A DNA stretch of 64,000 bases from the NCBI GenBank assembly GCA_963793335.1, contig CAWBZS010000001.1, positions 620,001-684,000 on the forward strand. Reading direction: 5' to 3'. The position numbers and the translations under genes are program-made. The stretch is from Sva-07 sp963793335 (GTDB lineage: Bacteria > Actinomycetota > Acidimicrobiia > Acidimicrobiales > Ilumatobacteraceae). The notes beneath the pieces are model-generated. The model was not told the origin of the DNA. It saw nothing but the letters and a program-made list of their open reading frames with translations, and made no database searches. Shown piece after piece: positions 39,309 to 48,246 of this stretch (positions within the stretch are counted from its first letter, which is position 1; every line of letters begins with the position of its first letter).

Positions 39309-40133
39309 ATGCTGAACGGCCTGCCCGACTTCGAGACCATCATCGTCACCGAGGCGGACGACGACATCGTCCTCGTCACGCTCGACCGGCCGGATCGACT
39401 CAATGCGATCACCTCGACGATGATCGAAGAGCTCGACGAGGTGGTCACCGCCGTCGACCTCGACCCGGCGGCGCGCGTGGTGATCATCACCGGGTCAGGC
39501 CGGGGCTTCAGTGCCGGCCTCGATCTGCAGTCGCAAGGCCGGGCACCGGGCGCCGAGGGAGTGCACCCCACCGTTGGTTCGTTCATGTGGCAGGACCACC
39601 TGGCCACGCTGCACGAACGGATTCACCGGTCGCGCAAGCCATGGATCGCCGCGGTCAACGGGGTGGCGGTCGGTGGCGGCTTCGCCATGGCACTGGCGTG
39701 CGACATCCGCTTCGCCACCACCAGCGCATCGTTCGGCGCGGTGTTTCTCAAGATCGGCGTGTCGAACTGCGACATGGGCACCAGCTACTTCCTCCCGCGA
39801 CTGGTCGGTGCGTCTCGTTCCGCCGAGTTGCTCCTGACCGCCCGCATCTTCGATGCTGCCGAGGCGCTCGACATGGGTCTCGTGCTCGAAACGGTCGACG
39901 ACGGCGCCGTGGTCGAGCGCTCGCTCGAGACCGCCCGCCTGATCCGCTCGAACGCACCGTTCGGCACGTGGATGACCAAGGAGACGATGTGGCAGACGAT
40001 CGACGCGCCGTCGCTGCGTCACGCCCTCGACATCGAGAACCGCACCCAGATCATGTGCAGCAGCGTCGGCGACATCGCCGAAGCGCGGGCCGCCTTCGTC
40101 GACAAGCGCCCTCCGGTGTGGGGTGGCCTCTGA
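39309..40133 (+). CDS. Enoyl-CoA hydratase/isomerase family protein
   Basis: 274 residues, complete crotonase fold. GSGRGFSAGLDLQ provides the first oxyanion-hole element, AAVNGVAVGGGFAMALACDI the second, and FLKIGVSNCDMGTSYFLPRL is where catalytic Glu residues usually sit; here Glu positions are replaced by Asn/Asp-like residues, so the exact reaction (hydration, isomerisation or hydrolysis) is open. It begins 4 nt after the acyltransferase stop. Confidence 0.88.
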   Translation: MLNGLPDFETIIVTEADDDIVLVTLDRPDRLNAITSTMIEELDEVVTAVDLDPAARVVIITGSGRGFSAGLDLQSQGRAPGAEGVHPTVGSFMWQDHLATLHERIHRSRKPWIAAVNGVAVGGGFAMALACDIRFATTSASFGAVFLKIGVSNCDMGTSYFLPRLVGASRSAELLLTARIFDAAEALDMGLVLETVDDGAVVERSLETARLIRSNAPFGTWMTKETMWQTIDAPSLRHALDIENRTQIMCSSVGDIAEARAAFVDKRPPVWGGL

Positions 40134-40224
40134 TCACGGCCCTCACGCGGTGCCCATCGATCACCGGAGCACATGGTTCCCCCAAGGGCTCCACTCGCCT
40201 ACGCTGATGCGCGAGGAGCACACC

Positions 40225-41019
40225 ATGGCCGGCCCGCTGGACATCAACGGACTGCTGATCGACATCGATGGGGTTCTCACGGTGTCGTGGACGCCGATCG
40301 ACGGCGCACCCGAGGCGCTGGCATCGATCCGCGCCGCGGGGATTCCTCTGCGCTTCGCCACCAACACGACCACCCGAACCCGGGCCGAGGTCGGTGCGCT
40401 CCTCGGCGAGGCCACGATGACCGTCGACGCCGATGAGATCCTCACCGCGCCAGCTGCGACCGCTGCGCACCTGCGACGACACCATCCCGATGCTCGCGTC
40501 TTCCTGCTCAACACCGGCGACCTGTCCGCAGACCTCGAGGGCATCGACATCGTCGAGTCGGGCCCGGCCGACGTGGTCGTCATCGGTGGGGCAGGCGTGG
40601 ACTTCACCCATCGGCAGCTCAACGAAGCGTTCCGGTTGATCCTCGACGGGGCATCCTTCGTCGCGATGCACCGCAACGTCTATTGGCGGACGAGCGCCGG
40701 GCTCGAACTCGACACCGGCGCGTACGTCCGGGCATTGGAGGAGGCCACCGGTGTCGAGCCGACGGTGCTCGGCAAGCCGTCAGCCGACTTCTTTGCCGCT
40801 GGCGTCGCCGAACTCGGACTCGATCCCGACCGGGTGGCGATGGTCGGTGACGACCTCCACAACGACGTCCTCGGCGCCCAGCACGCGGGACTCCGTGGCG
40901 TGCTGGTGCGCACCGGCAAGTTCCGCGAACCACTCCTCGCCGCGAGCGACGAGCAGCCCGACATCGTCATCGATTCGTTTGCCGACCTGCCGAGGCTGCT
41001 CGGAGCGTCAGTCGGCTGA
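40225..41019 (+). CDS. HAD-IIA phosphatase (LHPP/NagD-like)
   Basis: 264 residues. The nucleophile motif is DIDGVLT (Asp13, Asp15), motif II is ATNTTTR, Lys is in VLGKPSADFF, and motif IV is MVGDDLHNDVLGAQHAG. The long C2 cap is typical of the HAD-IIA group (TIGR01458-like, phospholysine/phosphohistidine pyrophosphate phosphatase relatives). ATG 40225 is preferred over 40207 because GAGGAG precedes it; TACGCT at 40200-40205 would be its -10 box. It converges on the ABC exporter genes. Confidence 0.88.
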   Translation: MAGPLDINGLLIDIDGVLTVSWTPIDGAPEALASIRAAGIPLRFATNTTTRTRAEVGALLGEATMTVDADEILTAPAATAAHLRRHHPDARVFLLNTGDLSADLEGIDIVESGPADVVVIGGAGVDFTHRQLNEAFRLILDGASFVAMHRNVYWRTSAGLELDTGAYVRALEEATGVEPTVLGKPSADFFAAGVAELGLDPDRVAMVGDDLHNDVLGAQHAGLRGVLVRTGKFREPLLAASDEQPDIVIDSFADLPRLLGASVG

Positions 41020-41031
41020 CATCACCCGCCG

Positions 41032-43005
41032 TCAGATCGACTGGCCGGCGAACTGCGCGTTGTAGAGGCGCCAGTACGGGCCGTGCGCCTCGAGCAGCGA
41101 GTCGTGATTGCCCTGCTCGACGATGTGTCCGTCCTCCATCACCAAGATCACGTCGGCGCCACGGATCGTCGACAGTCGGTGGGCGATCACGAAACTGGTG
41201 CGGTTCGCCCGCAGCGCATTCATCGCTTCCTGGATCAGCACCTCGGTACGGGTGTCGACCGAACTGGTCGCCTCGTCGAGAATCAGGATCGACGGATCGT
41301 CGAGGAACGCACGGGCGATCGTCATCAACTGCTTCTCGCCGGTGGAGATGTTGTCGCCTTCGTCGTTGATCATCGTGTCGTACCCGTCGGGCAACGAGTG
41401 CACGAACCGGTCGACATACGTGACGCGGGCCGCCTCGACGATCTGCTCGTCGGTGGCGTCAGGGTTGCCGTAGCGCAGGTTGTCGCGAATCGTGCCGCCG
41501 AACAGCCACGTGTCCTGCAGCACCATGCCGATCTCCGATCGCAGCTCATGGCGGGGAAAGCTCGAGATGTCGCGACCGTCGAGCGTGATCTGCCCCGAGT
41601 CGAGGTCGTAGAACCGCATGATCAGGTTCACGAGCGTCGTCTTGCCGGCGCCGGTGGGACCGACGATCGCCACGGTCTGGCCCGGCTCGGCCACCACGTT
41701 CAAGCCGGTGATCAGCTGCTTGTCGGGATCGTAGGAGAAATGGACGTCGTCGAAGACCACACGTCCCCGCACCTTCGGCGGGAGCTCGGTCGGCGCCTGC
41801 TCGGGTGACTGCTCCTCGGCGTCGAGGAGTTCCAACACCCGCTCCAGCGAGGCGATCCCCGACTGGAAGGTGGCCGCCATCGACGCGAGGTGGGTGAGCG
41901 GCTGCGAGAACTGGCGGGCGTACTGGATCATCGCCTGCATGTCACCGATGCTCAGCGAACCCGACGAGATCTGCAGACCGCCGACCACGGCGATCAAGAT
42001 GTACTGGATGTTGCCCATGAACAAGATCGCCGGCTGGATCAGGTTCGCCATGAACTGGGCGCTGAAGCTCGCCTCGTAGAGCTGGTCGTTGTCGGAACGG
42101 AAGCGCTCTTCGGCTTCGCGCTGGCGACCGAAGCTCTTCACGATCGTGTGACCGGTGAACACCTCCTCGGCCTGCGCATTGAGGTCGCCGGTGTGCCGCC
42201 ATTGCGCCATGAACCGTGGGCGCGCCTTGCCGCCGATCAGCTTCATCAGGAACACCGATGCCGGCACCGTGATCAGCGCGACCAGCGCAAGCAGCGGCGA
42301 GATCGTGAACATCATGATCGCGACACCGAGCAACGTCAGCAGCGACGTGAGGATCTGGCTGATCGTCTGTTGGAGGCTCTGGCTCAGGTTGTCGATGTCG
42401 TTGGTGACCCGGCTGAGCAGGTCGCCGCGTTGCTGGCGATCGATGTAGCTGAGCGGCAGGTGGTTGAGCTTGCGCTCGACTGATTCGCGCAGAGCGAACA
42501 TCGAGCGCTGTACCACCCCGGCGAGCACGTAGCCCTGCGTGTATGACAGCACCCACGAGGCCACATACACGCCGGCGACGATGAAGAGTTGGCGATGAAG
42601 CGCATCGAAGTCGATGCCCTCGGGTTGCTGGAACCCGTCGACGATGATGTTGGTCGCGTTGCCGAGCAGGCGAGGACCGATCACCACGAGGCACACGCTG
42701 ATCACCGTGGCCACCACGACGCCGGCCAACAAGGGTCGCTCGCGTCCCAGGATCTCGCCGAGCCGCTTGAGCGTCTGGCCGAAGTTCTCGCTGCGCTCGG
42801 TCGGAATGCCGACGGCTCCGCCCGGCCCGAAGCTGCCGCGCCGGGCCTCGGTGCCGGCCGTGGCGATCAACTTGCGATCGTCGGCGGTTTCCTCGGTCGA
42901 CTTCTTGGCGCCGTTCGCACCCGTCGTGCCGTTCGCACCCGTCGTGCCGTTCGCTCCCGTCGTGCCGTTCGCTCCCGTCGTGCCGTTCGTGTCGTTGGCG
43001 CTCAT
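41032..43005 (-). CDS. Heterodimeric ABC exporter subunit, catalytic-Glu half
   Basis: 657 residues: six-helix membrane domain then an ATPase. Walker A GPTGAGKTT, Walker B ILILDEATSSVD with the catalytic Glu, and H-loop AHRLST are canonical, but the signature is ISTGEKQ instead of LSGGQ. The partner gene has the opposite defects, so they form an asymmetric dimer with one active ATP site, as in LmrCD/TM287-288-type pumps. The start ATG 43003-43005 overlaps the partner's TGA (ATGA). The N-terminus carries four GTTGAN repeats. Likely exports hydrophobic compounds under TetR control. Confidence 0.92.
   Translation of the reverse strand: MSANDTNGTTGANGTTGANGTTGANGTTGANGAKKSTEETADDRKLIATAGTEARRGSFGPGGAVGIPTERSENFGQTLKRLGEILGRERPLLAGVVVATVISVCLVVIGPRLLGNATNIIVDGFQQPEGIDFDALHRQLFIVAGVYVASWVLSYTQGYVLAGVVQRSMFALRESVERKLNHLPLSYIDRQQRGDLLSRVTNDIDNLSQSLQQTISQILTSLLTLLGVAIMMFTISPLLALVALITVPASVFLMKLIGGKARPRFMAQWRHTGDLNAQAEEVFTGHTIVKSFGRQREAEERFRSDNDQLYEASFSAQFMANLIQPAILFMGNIQYILIAVVGGLQISSGSLSIGDMQAMIQYARQFSQPLTHLASMAATFQSGIASLERVLELLDAEEQSPEQAPTELPPKVRGRVVFDDVHFSYDPDKQLITGLNVVAEPGQTVAIVGPTGAGKTTLVNLIMRFYDLDSGQITLDGRDISSFPRHELRSEIGMVLQDTWLFGGTIRDNLRYGNPDATDEQIVEAARVTYVDRFVHSLPDGYDTMINDEGDNISTGEKQLMTIARAFLDDPSILILDEATSSVDTRTEVLIQEAMNALRANRTSFVIAHRLSTIRGADVILVMEDGHIVEQGNHDSLLEAHGPYWRLYNAQFAGQSI
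42911..42987 (-). repeat. 18-bp tandem repeat coding GTTGAN in the ABC subunit N-terminus
   Basis: Four 18-bp units (CCGTTCGCACCCGTCGTG and a two-copy variant with one base changed) plus a partial fifth encode repeated Gly-Thr-Thr-Gly-Ala-Asn ahead of the transporter domain. The repeat preserves frame, so copy number may vary between strains. Confidence 0.85.
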
Positions 43006-44738
43006 GCCACCGCCCCCTGGCCGATCTGCGATTCGACGATCTCGATGTAGGTCGGACACGACTCGAGGAGTTGGTCGTGGGTACCCCGGCCGATGATCTC
43101 GCCGTCTTCGAGCACGAGGATCTGGTCGGCGTCGACGATGGTGGACACCCGCTGCGCGACGATCAGCACCGCGGCGTCGGAGGTGTGGGGTTTCAGCGCC
43201 CCACGGAGCCTGGCGTCGGTGGCGAGGTCGAGCGCCGAGAACGAATCGTCGAACACGTAGATCTCGGGCTTCACCACCAACGCCCTGGCAATGCACAGCC
43301 GTTGTCGCTGGCCGCCCGACACATTGCTGCCGCCCTGGGTGATCGGACTCTCGAGGCCGTCGGGCATCGACTGCACGAAGCTGCTGGCCTGCGCCACCTC
43401 GAGCGCCTCCCAGAGTTCGCCGTCGCTCGCTTCCGGACGGCCGTACTTGAGGTTCGACGCCACCGTGCCAGAGAACAGGAACGGCTTCTGGGGAACGTAG
43501 CCGACCTTGCTCCACAGCAGGTCGAGATCGAGTTGACGCACATCGACGCCGTCGACCAGCACCTGGCCCTCTGTTGCATCAGCGAGGCGCGAGACGAGGT
43601 TGACCAGCGTCGTCTTGCCGGCACCGGTGCTCCCGATGATCGCCGTGGTGGTGCCCATCTCGACGCGGAACGAGAGGTTGCACAGCACGGGACGATCAGC
43701 ACCGGGATACGCAAAGCCGACATCGCGGAACTCGAGGGTGCCACGCTCGTGGACCTCGGTGATCGGGTCGGCGGGCTGGCGAACGGTGGAGGGCGTGTCG
43801 AGCACGTCGACGACGCGCTCCGCAGCGACGGCGGCCCGAGGGATCATCGAGACCATGAAGGTCACCATCACCACGGCGAAGAGGATCTGGATCAGGTAGG
43901 TCAGGTAGGCGACCATCGCCCCGATCTCCATCTCGCCGGCACCGATCTGGTTGCCGCCGATCCAGATGACCGAGATGCTCGAGATGTTGATGATCAGCAT
44001 CACCGTCGGAAACGACGCTGCCATCAGACGACCCGCACGCAGCGCAGTGTCGGTCAGTTCCTGGTTGGCCTGAGAGAAACGAGCCACCTCCTGGGGTTCA
44101 CGCACGAACGCCCTGACCACCCGCATACCCGTGATCTGTTCACGCAGCACCAGGTTCACCCGGTCGATACGGAGTTGCATCGCCTGGAACGACGGGATCA
44201 TCCGATACACGATCGAACCGAGCGAGATCACCGCGGCAGGGATCGCCACCAGGATGATCACCGACAACCCGAGATCTTCGCGAACGGCAAAGAAGATCCC
44301 GATCACCAAGTTGAGCGGCGCCGTGATCATCATCGTGACCGCCATCACGACCAACATCTGGATCTGCTGAACGTCGTTGGTGGTGCGCGTGATCAAGGAG
44401 GGGGCGCCGAACTGACCCATCTCGCGAGCCGAGAACCCGGTGACCGTGTGGAACAGATCGCGGCGGATGTCGCGACCGAAACTCATCGCCGCCTGCGACG
44501 CATACCAGACCGCTCCGGCAGCGAACACGATCTGCACCAAGGTGAAGCCGAGCATGATCGCACCCATGTTGAGGATGTAGTCGTTGTCTCCCTGCAGTAC
44601 CCCGTTGTCGATCAGCAGCGCGTTGATCGTCGGCAGGGTGAGCGCCGCGAAGGTCTGGATCGCCTGCAGGACGACCACGAGCGTGAGCAGACGGCGATAC
44701 GGGCCGAGGTGGCTCTTGAGGAGTTGCCAGAGTTTCAT
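43002..44738 (-). CDS. Heterodimeric ABC exporter subunit, degenerate-site half
   Basis: 578 residues from the ATG at 44736-44738, which overlaps the TetR stop (ATGA). The membrane domain starts at MKLWQLLKSHLGPYRRLLT. The ATPase has Walker A GSTGAGKTT and a canonical signature VSGGQRQRL, but Walker B is VFDDSFSALD, with Asp in place of the catalytic Glu, and the H-loop His is Gln (AQRVST). These changes complement those of the downstream subunit. Same operon as the repressor. Confidence 0.92.
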   Translation of the reverse strand: MKLWQLLKSHLGPYRRLLTLVVVLQAIQTFAALTLPTINALLIDNGVLQGDNDYILNMGAIMLGFTLVQIVFAAGAVWYASQAAMSFGRDIRRDLFHTVTGFSAREMGQFGAPSLITRTTNDVQQIQMLVVMAVTMMITAPLNLVIGIFFAVREDLGLSVIILVAIPAAVISLGSIVYRMIPSFQAMQLRIDRVNLVLREQITGMRVVRAFVREPQEVARFSQANQELTDTALRAGRLMAASFPTVMLIINISSISVIWIGGNQIGAGEMEIGAMVAYLTYLIQILFAVVMVTFMVSMIPRAAVAAERVVDVLDTPSTVRQPADPITEVHERGTLEFRDVGFAYPGADRPVLCNLSFRVEMGTTTAIIGSTGAGKTTLVNLVSRLADATEGQVLVDGVDVRQLDLDLLWSKVGYVPQKPFLFSGTVASNLKYGRPEASDGELWEALEVAQASSFVQSMPDGLESPITQGGSNVSGGQRQRLCIARALVVKPEIYVFDDSFSALDLATDARLRGALKPHTSDAAVLIVAQRVSTIVDADQILVLEDGEIIGRGTHDQLLESCPTYIEIVESQIGQGAVA

Positions 44739-45346
44739 GCGGTGCGATCGTCTCCGTTCGGGGTTCCGATGCCGTGGAGGACGAGGTCGACGATCTCGGC
44801 GGCAGTCGACGCTTCGGCGGCGATCATCGGATGGGTGAGTGACATGGTGAGGGCGCGCAGCAGCCGGGCCGCGCCGACCGGGTCGGTGCGGATGCGATCC
44901 GAATTCGCGGCGAAGAGCTCGGCCAACGCCGCACTGTCGGTCATGGGACGCTTGACCTGGTCGTGGCGTTTCACGCTCACGTGCGACAGCAGTGTCCACA
45001 CGTCGACCACGCGCCGTTGGATCAACGCTGTCGCCTCGATCAGTTGCTCCTCGAACGACTGGTCGACCGAGATCTCGCGGAGTGCCAGCTCGAACTGGTG
45101 CTGATCGAGCGCAGCGTCGAGGGTGGCGTCGATCAGTTCGTCCTTGTCTGCGAACACCCGGAAGATCGTGCCCTCGGCGATCCCAGCGGCCGCGGCGATC
45201 TGTTTGGTGGTGATCGATTCGCCGAACTCGGCGAGCAGCGGACGGACCGCCTCGATGATGGCCGCTCGACGCTCCTCCGCCGGCATCGCCGATGCCCGTT
45301 TGGCCGCCACCGGAGGTGTCGGTGTGGGGGCGACGGCTGCTGGCAT
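44735..45346 (-). CDS. TetR-family repressor of the ABC exporter operon
   Basis: 203 residues. The helix-turn-helix is ESITTKQIAAAAGIAEGTIF followed by RVFADKDELIDATLD, a standard TetR N-terminus; the ligand domain is variable. ATG 45344-45346 is chosen because TATCGT lies seven bases upstream. A 22-bp perfect palindrome directly abuts that -10 box, so autorepression and repression of the coupled exporter genes are expected. An inducer is probably a pump substrate. Confidence 0.9.
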   Translation of the reverse strand: MPAAVAPTPTPPVAAKRASAMPAEERRAAIIEAVRPLLAEFGESITTKQIAAAAGIAEGTIFRVFADKDELIDATLDAALDQHQFELALREISVDQSFEEQLIEATALIQRRVVDVWTLLSHVSVKRHDQVKRPMTDSAALAELFAANSDRIRTDPVGAARLLRALTMSLTHPMIAAEASTAAEIVDLVLHGIGTPNGDDRTA

Positions 45347-45353
45347 TGCGCCG

Positions 45354-45359
45354 ACGATA
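45354..45359 (-). promoter_or_regulatory. -10 box TATCGT of the tetR-ABC operon
   Basis: TATCGT on the minus strand lies seven bases before the TetR ATG and directly next to the operator palindrome, so bound repressor would block polymerase. Confidence 0.6.
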
Positions 45360-45381
45360 ACTGAGTGAGCGCTCACTCAGT
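45360..45381. promoter_or_regulatory. TetR operator: 22-bp perfect palindrome
   Basis: The palindrome reads ACTGAGTGAGC on one arm and GCTCACTCAGT on the other with no spacer. It sits immediately upstream of the -10 box. Both the size and the GAGTGA/TCACTC-like half-sites are usual for TetR family operators. Confidence 0.8.
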
Positions 45382-45399
45382 CGTGTCGAGCCCAACATT

Positions 45400-45507
45400 C
45401 ACCGGTGAGCGTTGTGCGCACCCCCGACGTTCACCTCTCACCGCACTTCGACGGTCGGACCCACCGGTGAGCGCTGTGGGCACCCCCGACGTTCACCTCT
45501 CACCGCA
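45400..45507. repeat. Two 46-bp direct copies, each a hairpin
   Basis: Copies at 45400-45445 and 45462-45507 differ at two positions. Each begins CACCGGTGAGCG and ends CACCTCTCACCGCA, so CGGTGAG pairs with CTCACCG inside each copy. They fill the gap between the TetR promoter and the end of the SGNH hydrolase gene and may serve as terminator for the latter or as part of the regulatory region. Confidence 0.75.
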
Positions 45508-45523
45508 GGCGCAACGTCGTTCG

Positions 45524-46558
45524 TCAGCGCGACGCCGTCACGCCGGGGACATCGGCCACGCTGCGGCCGAGCGCCACGAGGTAGGCGTCGTAGCCCTTCG
45601 AGCTCGGGTGGAACGACGCCGTCGAGACATTCAGCGGGCCGTCGGTCCAGTGCTCACGCACCGTGCCATCGGCCGATTGGCTGCGACGGAGCGTGTCGCC
45701 GAAGACCGCATCGTTGACGTACCGATCGCGCTGCCAGAACCGGCACGCGCCGTGGTTCGAGAACTCGCCGACGACCGACACGAACGCGAGATCGGCACCG
45801 GTCGCCACACGTGCCCGATCGACCGCGGCCTCGATCTCGCCGTTGAGCGCGTCGACCTGGGCGTCGATCCAGTCGGCTTCGTCGTCACCGACTCCGGTGA
45901 CACCGTCACACCAGCCATCGCTCTGCATCAGCCGCGGGTAGCCGAGCACACGCAGCGCGATCTGCGGGTACTGCTCGCCGATGGCGGAATACAGCTCGAC
46001 GAGTGCGCCACCGATGTCATCGAGATTGGCGAGCTGGTTCTGCTCCGCACGATGGCAACGCACCGAGGTGATGCAGCGCACGAGCGCATCCGGCCAGTTC
46101 TCGTCGCGCACGGTACGCAGGTCGTTGCCCCCGATCGTGATCGTCGCGATGGTTCCGGCACCATCACCAGCGATGCCGGCAGCGCGCACCTGGGCAGGGA
46201 TCTCCTCGATCACCGCACCAGCGCACGCAACGAACACCGACTCGGCACCGATCCGCTCGGCCAGCCGCGGCCCTGGGGTCTCGTCGAGTTCACGCTGACA
46301 GGCGCTCGAACCGAGTCGTGTGACCGGGTCGAACGAATGTGCTTCCGGGCCGTGATCGTCATAGCTCGACGCATTGCGATGGATGCCACTGCCGGAGCTG
46401 TAGGAGTCGCCGAGCGTGACGACGACGTCGACGGACGCCGCGCGATCGAGCGAGGCCGGTGGTGACGGCTCCGGCCGAGCGGTGGCGGTGGTGCCCGCGC
46501 CGATCACTCCGGCCACGACCGTCGAGGCGGCCAGCAGGGTGATCGTCGTACGGCGCAC
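45524..46558 (-). CDS. Secreted SGNH/GDSL hydrolase
   Basis: 344 residues starting at GTG 46556-46558. A signal peptide (about 1-28) precedes the esterase domain: LGDSYSSGSG with nucleophile Ser52, TIGGNDLRTV (block III Asn) and ASFHPSSKGY with the catalytic His. Paired cysteines (SSACQREL, VACAGAV, VRCITSVRCH) suggest disulfides. It resembles actinobacterial extracellular lipases/esterases (SCO7513-like). TAACCT lies 8 nt upstream. Confidence 0.9.
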   Translation of the reverse strand: MRRTTITLLAASTVVAGVIGAGTTATARPEPSPPASLDRAASVDVVVTLGDSYSSGSGIHRNASSYDDHGPEAHSFDPVTRLGSSACQRELDETPGPRLAERIGAESVFVACAGAVIEEIPAQVRAAGIAGDGAGTIATITIGGNDLRTVRDENWPDALVRCITSVRCHRAEQNQLANLDDIGGALVELYSAIGEQYPQIALRVLGYPRLMQSDGWCDGVTGVGDDEADWIDAQVDALNGEIEAAVDRARVATGADLAFVSVVGEFSNHGACRFWQRDRYVNDAVFGDTLRRSQSADGTVREHWTDGPLNVSTASFHPSSKGYDAYLVALGRSVADVPGVTASR

Positions 46559-46566
46559 GGCCGCCC

Positions 46567-46572
46567 AGGTTA
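46567..46572 (-). promoter_or_regulatory. -10 box TAACCT, leaderless promoter of the SGNH hydrolase
   Basis: TAACCT on the minus strand is eight bases from GTG 46556-46558, which supports that start. Confidence 0.45.
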
Positions 46573-46605
46573 GGCGCCGAGCAGCGGCCCTCGGGAGCGC
46601 CCGGT

Positions 46606-46631
46606 GTCACAGTCAGGCGTCACAGTCAGGC
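46606..46631. repeat. 13-bp tandem duplication at the thioesterase stop codon
   Basis: GTCACAGTCAGGC occurs twice in tandem (46606-46618, 46619-46631) and spans the stop of the TesB gene. It is a small recent duplication. Confidence 0.6.
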
Positions 46632-47456
46632 GTCACGTCGACGCCGGACGAGCACCTCCTGCGCCATCGTGGCCACCTGCAGACCGTCGATACGAACGAC
46701 GTCGCCGGTCACCAGCCCACGACCGCGGTTCACGCCATGGGGGTTCGTGCGAAACCAGTGCCACTGCGACGGGTCGGTCGGGCGTTCGAACCACACCGAG
46801 TGGTCGAGGCTCGCACCTTGGAAGAGCGTGCGATCACCAGTGTCGCCGGTGAAGTCAGGGTGCGCAGAACGAGCAGCGCGCGATGGAGCAGCGTCGGACA
46901 TGAACGCCAACCCACACTGATGGTCGACCGGATTCGCGCCCATGTCGGTGTCGAGACGGATCCAGTACCCCATCGTGCCGTCGTCCAGAAAGGTCGCCTT
47001 GCGTTGCAGCAGGCCCGCCCAGGAGTGATCGGGCAGCGACGGGTCCTCGGGCGAGGGCAGACCATCGGGCAGCACCGCCATCGGCACGTCCGCTTGGTCC
47101 TCGGCCACATGGAACGACACCGACAGGTTCAAGATCGCGCCAGCCGACTGGCGAGCGACCACTTGCCGGGTGCTGAACGAGCGGCCATCGCGCAGACGCT
47201 CGACCTCGAATCGAATCGGCTCGGCCGTTGCGCCGGGACGGATGAAGTACGAGTGCAGCGAGTGTGCGGCGCGGTCATCGGGCACCGTGGCTGCGGCGGC
47301 TCGCAAGGCTTGGGCCACCACCTGGCCACCGAACAGGCGCTCACCCCAGGGGTATCGCGCTGCGATCCCGACGAACGTGTCGGGACCATGCGGCTCCAAC
47401 TGGAGCAGCTCGCTGAATTCGATGTCGCGGATCTTGCGAGTTGGCGGAGTCTGCAC
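46626..47456 (-). CDS. Acyl-CoA thioesterase II (TesB-like)
   Basis: 276 residues, start GTG 47454-47456. Double hotdog fold: GERLFGGQVVAQALRAA in the first half, HSLHSYFIRPG and DGRSFSTRQVVA, then LDHSVWFERPTDPSQWHWF and GRGLVTGDVVRIDG in the second half, which is the TesB layout. It hydrolyses medium/long acyl-CoA in the cytosol. The full length argues for an active enzyme; the Asp/Thr/Gln triad positions are consistent. Confidence 0.9.
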   Translation of the reverse strand: MQTPPTRKIRDIEFSELLQLEPHGPDTFVGIAARYPWGERLFGGQVVAQALRAAAATVPDDRAAHSLHSYFIRPGATAEPIRFEVERLRDGRSFSTRQVVARQSAGAILNLSVSFHVAEDQADVPMAVLPDGLPSPEDPSLPDHSWAGLLQRKATFLDDGTMGYWIRLDTDMGANPVDHQCGLAFMSDAAPSRAARSAHPDFTGDTGDRTLFQGASLDHSVWFERPTDPSQWHWFRTNPHGVNRGRGLVTGDVVRIDGLQVATMAQEVLVRRRRDA

Positions 47457-47516
47457 CGGACCAGTGTGACATCCTCGAAACGCGATTCGGTCAGCCGTCC
47501 GCGGTGCAGTTCGACG

Positions 47517-48167
47517 TCACTCTGCGACGGTCGCGCTGAGCGCAGGTGCGTCGTGCACCACGATGCGTCCTCGAGATGTCGACACCAAGCCGGCTCGGCG
47601 GAAGTCGGCCAACGCCCTCGCGGTCGACTCACGGGTCGCTCCGATCCACGCGGCCAGGTCTGCCTGGGTGATCGCCAACTCGTAGCGCTCGGCGACCCCA
47701 CTGTGGCGCATACGCAGTGATGCGAGTTCGACCAGCATCCGCCCGGTCCGGACGCGGGCGCTGTTCGACTCGCGTGTGACCAGCCGTTCGTTGGCACGCC
47801 GTAGGGCCGCGCTGAGGCTCTGGCAGACCTCGACCGACAGCTCGGGCTCCCGCTGCATCGCTTGGAGCAACCGGTCGGCCGGCAGCACCGCAACCGACGA
47901 CACGTCGATCGACGCGGCGCTCGCCGAGCGTGGCCGACCGTCGATGGCCGACAGCTCGCCGAACTCGTCGCCCGGCTCCTTGACCCCGACGAGTAGTTCG
48001 CGACCTGCCGGGGTCGTCAGAAAGATTCTGATCCGCCCGGCCACGCAGGCGAAGACCTGCTTGGACCCATCACCCTCGACGAACAGCAGATCACCGGGTT
48101 CATAGCTCCGGAGGTGACCCTGCGCGGTCACGACCTCCCACATCCTCGAACGACCAGACGTCCCCAT
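47517..48167 (-). CDS. Crp/Fnr-family transcription regulator
   Basis: 216 residues from ATG 48165-48167 (AAGGGGTGG upstream). A cyclic-nucleotide-binding beta-roll (about 20-125; PGDLLFVEGDG, GDEFGELSAIDGRPRSASAA) precedes a dimer helix and a winged helix-turn-helix with ITQADLAAWIGATRESTARA. GELSAIDGRPRSASA matches the cAMP-pocket pattern where GELAL...RAA is usual, so a nucleotide ligand is plausible. No Fe-S cysteine cluster is present. A CRP-like site lies in the divergent promoter region. Confidence 0.9.
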   Translation of the reverse strand: MGTSGRSRMWEVVTAQGHLRSYEPGDLLFVEGDGSKQVFACVAGRIRIFLTTPAGRELLVGVKEPGDEFGELSAIDGRPRSASAASIDVSSVAVLPADRLLQAMQREPELSVEVCQSLSAALRRANERLVTRESNSARVRTGRMLVELASLRMRHSGVAERYELAITQADLAAWIGATRESTARALADFRRAGLVSTSRGRIVVHDAPALSATVAE

Positions 48168-48226
48168 ACGCCACCCCTTCGACCGCGAAACTCGGTGCCC
48201 CCCATTCGAGCGACCCAGGGACGGCC

Positions 48227-48246
48227 CTGTGTGATCCAGAACACAG
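48227..48246. promoter_or_regulatory. CRP-like operator between the Crp gene and the divergent operon
   Basis: CTGTGT-N8-ACACAG is a perfect inverted repeat and contains TGTGA-N6-ACACA, close to the CRP consensus TGTGA-N6-TCACA. It lies 60 bp upstream of the Crp start and 65 bp upstream of the gene at 48311, suitable for autoregulation and activation of the divergent operon. Confidence 0.6.

Noticed and set aside
41032..43515. An 827-residue ABC protein starting near 43515
   Set aside because: The extra N-terminus overlaps the upstream ABC gene in another frame; the ATG at 43005 with ATGA coupling is the natural start.
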